Notes under the pieces: generated by a model
Told to the model about the DNA's origin: nothing
The model's database searches: none
What the model saw: only the letters and a program-made list of their open reading frames with translations
Origin: Clostridiales bacterium UBA4821
GTDB lineage: Bacteria; Bacillota; Clostridia; Acetivibrionales; UBA4821
Direction: 5' to 3'
NCBI GenBank assembly: GCA_002402315.1
Contig: DHFP01000128.1
Coordinates: 6,546-11,577, forward strand
DNA: 5,032 nucleotides
Shown here: positions 4,822 through 5,032 of the stretch, piece after piece
How the letters are laid out: each line of letters starts with the position of its first letter
Numbering within the stretch: the first letter of the stretch is position 1
Made by a program: the position numbers and the translations under genes

Positions 4822-4830
4822 GGGGAATTT
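4809..4830 (+). repeat. Perfect 11-bp tandem duplication AAGGGGAATTT
   Basis: Two exact adjacent copies lie at 4809-4819 and 4820-4830. The junction creates the TAA that ends the winged-helix fragment. With only one copy, the frame would instead continue for 33 more codons (I-F-E-T-K-K onward) to TGA at 4926-4928. An 11-bp change is not a multiple of three, so it acts as a frameshift. Confidence 0.75.
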
Positions 4831-4831
4831 T

Positions 4832-4853
4832 TGAAACGAAAAAGCTCGTTTCA
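4832..4853 (+). other. Small hairpin after the winged-helix fragment
   Basis: TGAAACGA (4832-4839) pairs perfectly with TCGTTTCA (4846-4853) around a 6-nt loop. The downstream sequence TATTTCACC is not a proper T-tract. On the minus strand the hairpin is followed by a short A run. It may be a weak or decayed terminator. Confidence 0.35.
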
Positions 4854-4924
4854 TATTTCACCTCATGGAAATTGAATATGGTTTTAAATCACAATCTTCA
4901 ATTACAATTTCGAATAAATTACAG

Positions 4925-4953
4925 TTGAAATAAACTTAAATCTATTCTATAAT
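4925..4953 (+). promoter_or_regulatory. Strong sigma-A promoter for the tRNA-Pro gene
   Basis: TTGAAA (4925-4930) and a perfect TATAAT (4948-4953) are separated by exactly 17 bp, the best promoter in the window. Transcription would start near 4960, giving a 5' leader of roughly 26 nt before the mature tRNA, to be removed by RNase P. Confidence 0.85.
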
Positions 4954-4985
4954 AACACTGCTGATGATTTACTGGGTGTATAAAT

Positions 4986-5032
<47 letters not shown>

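Overview
The window looks like chromosomal DNA from a low-GC, endospore-forming anaerobe of the Clostridia. The evidence is AT-rich intergenic DNA, strong AAGGAG-type ribosome binding sites, TTG starts, and two sporulation genes (spoIIM and a cwlD-type amidase) beside xerD and deoB. The order spoIIM, xerD, deoB matches, by memory, the Bacillus subtilis order spoIIM-fur-yqzK-xerD-drm(deoB)-pupG, but fur and yqzK are absent and no nucleoside phosphorylase gene follows deoB. The genus cannot be fixed from this sequence alone.

Layout. Positions 1-51 may be the tail of an upstream gene. spoIIM (159-800, +) encodes an engulfment membrane protein. An AT-rich 402-bp gap (801-1202) holds no gene, but it contains repeated TTTACAT-type motifs, a good vegetative promoter with an operator-like inverted repeat, and a leader that can fold just upstream of xerD. 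xerD (1203-2087, +) is an intact tyrosine recombinase. An imperfect inverted-repeat element of about 190 bp (2088-2278) begins directly at its stop codon. A large terminator-like hairpin (2306-2377) follows, with a possible promoter in its loop. deoB (2411-3586, +) is an intact phosphopentomutase.

At 3611-3642 a strong Shine-Dalgarno sequence and an ATG lead only to a four-codon frame. This may be the stump of a lost downstream gene. The convergent cwlD-type amidase (3620-4363, -) occupies that place. Beyond it, 4364-4985 is a decayed accessory stretch. It holds a GGGGACA/TGTCCCC palindrome, a possible 23-codon ORF, a degenerate winged-helix coding fragment and an 11-bp tandem duplication over that fragment's stop codon. 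The window ends in the first 47 nt of a tRNA-Pro(CGG) gene behind a near-consensus promoter.

Functionally, SpoIIM (engulfment) and the CwlD-type amidase (cortex peptidoglycan) act in spore formation. XerD resolves chromosome dimers and DeoB feeds nucleoside-derived pentose phosphates into central metabolism. I found no clear new multi-gene system. The less usual signals are the folded xerD leader, the composite inverted-repeat element, the two-state structure before deoB and the remodelled junction after deoB.
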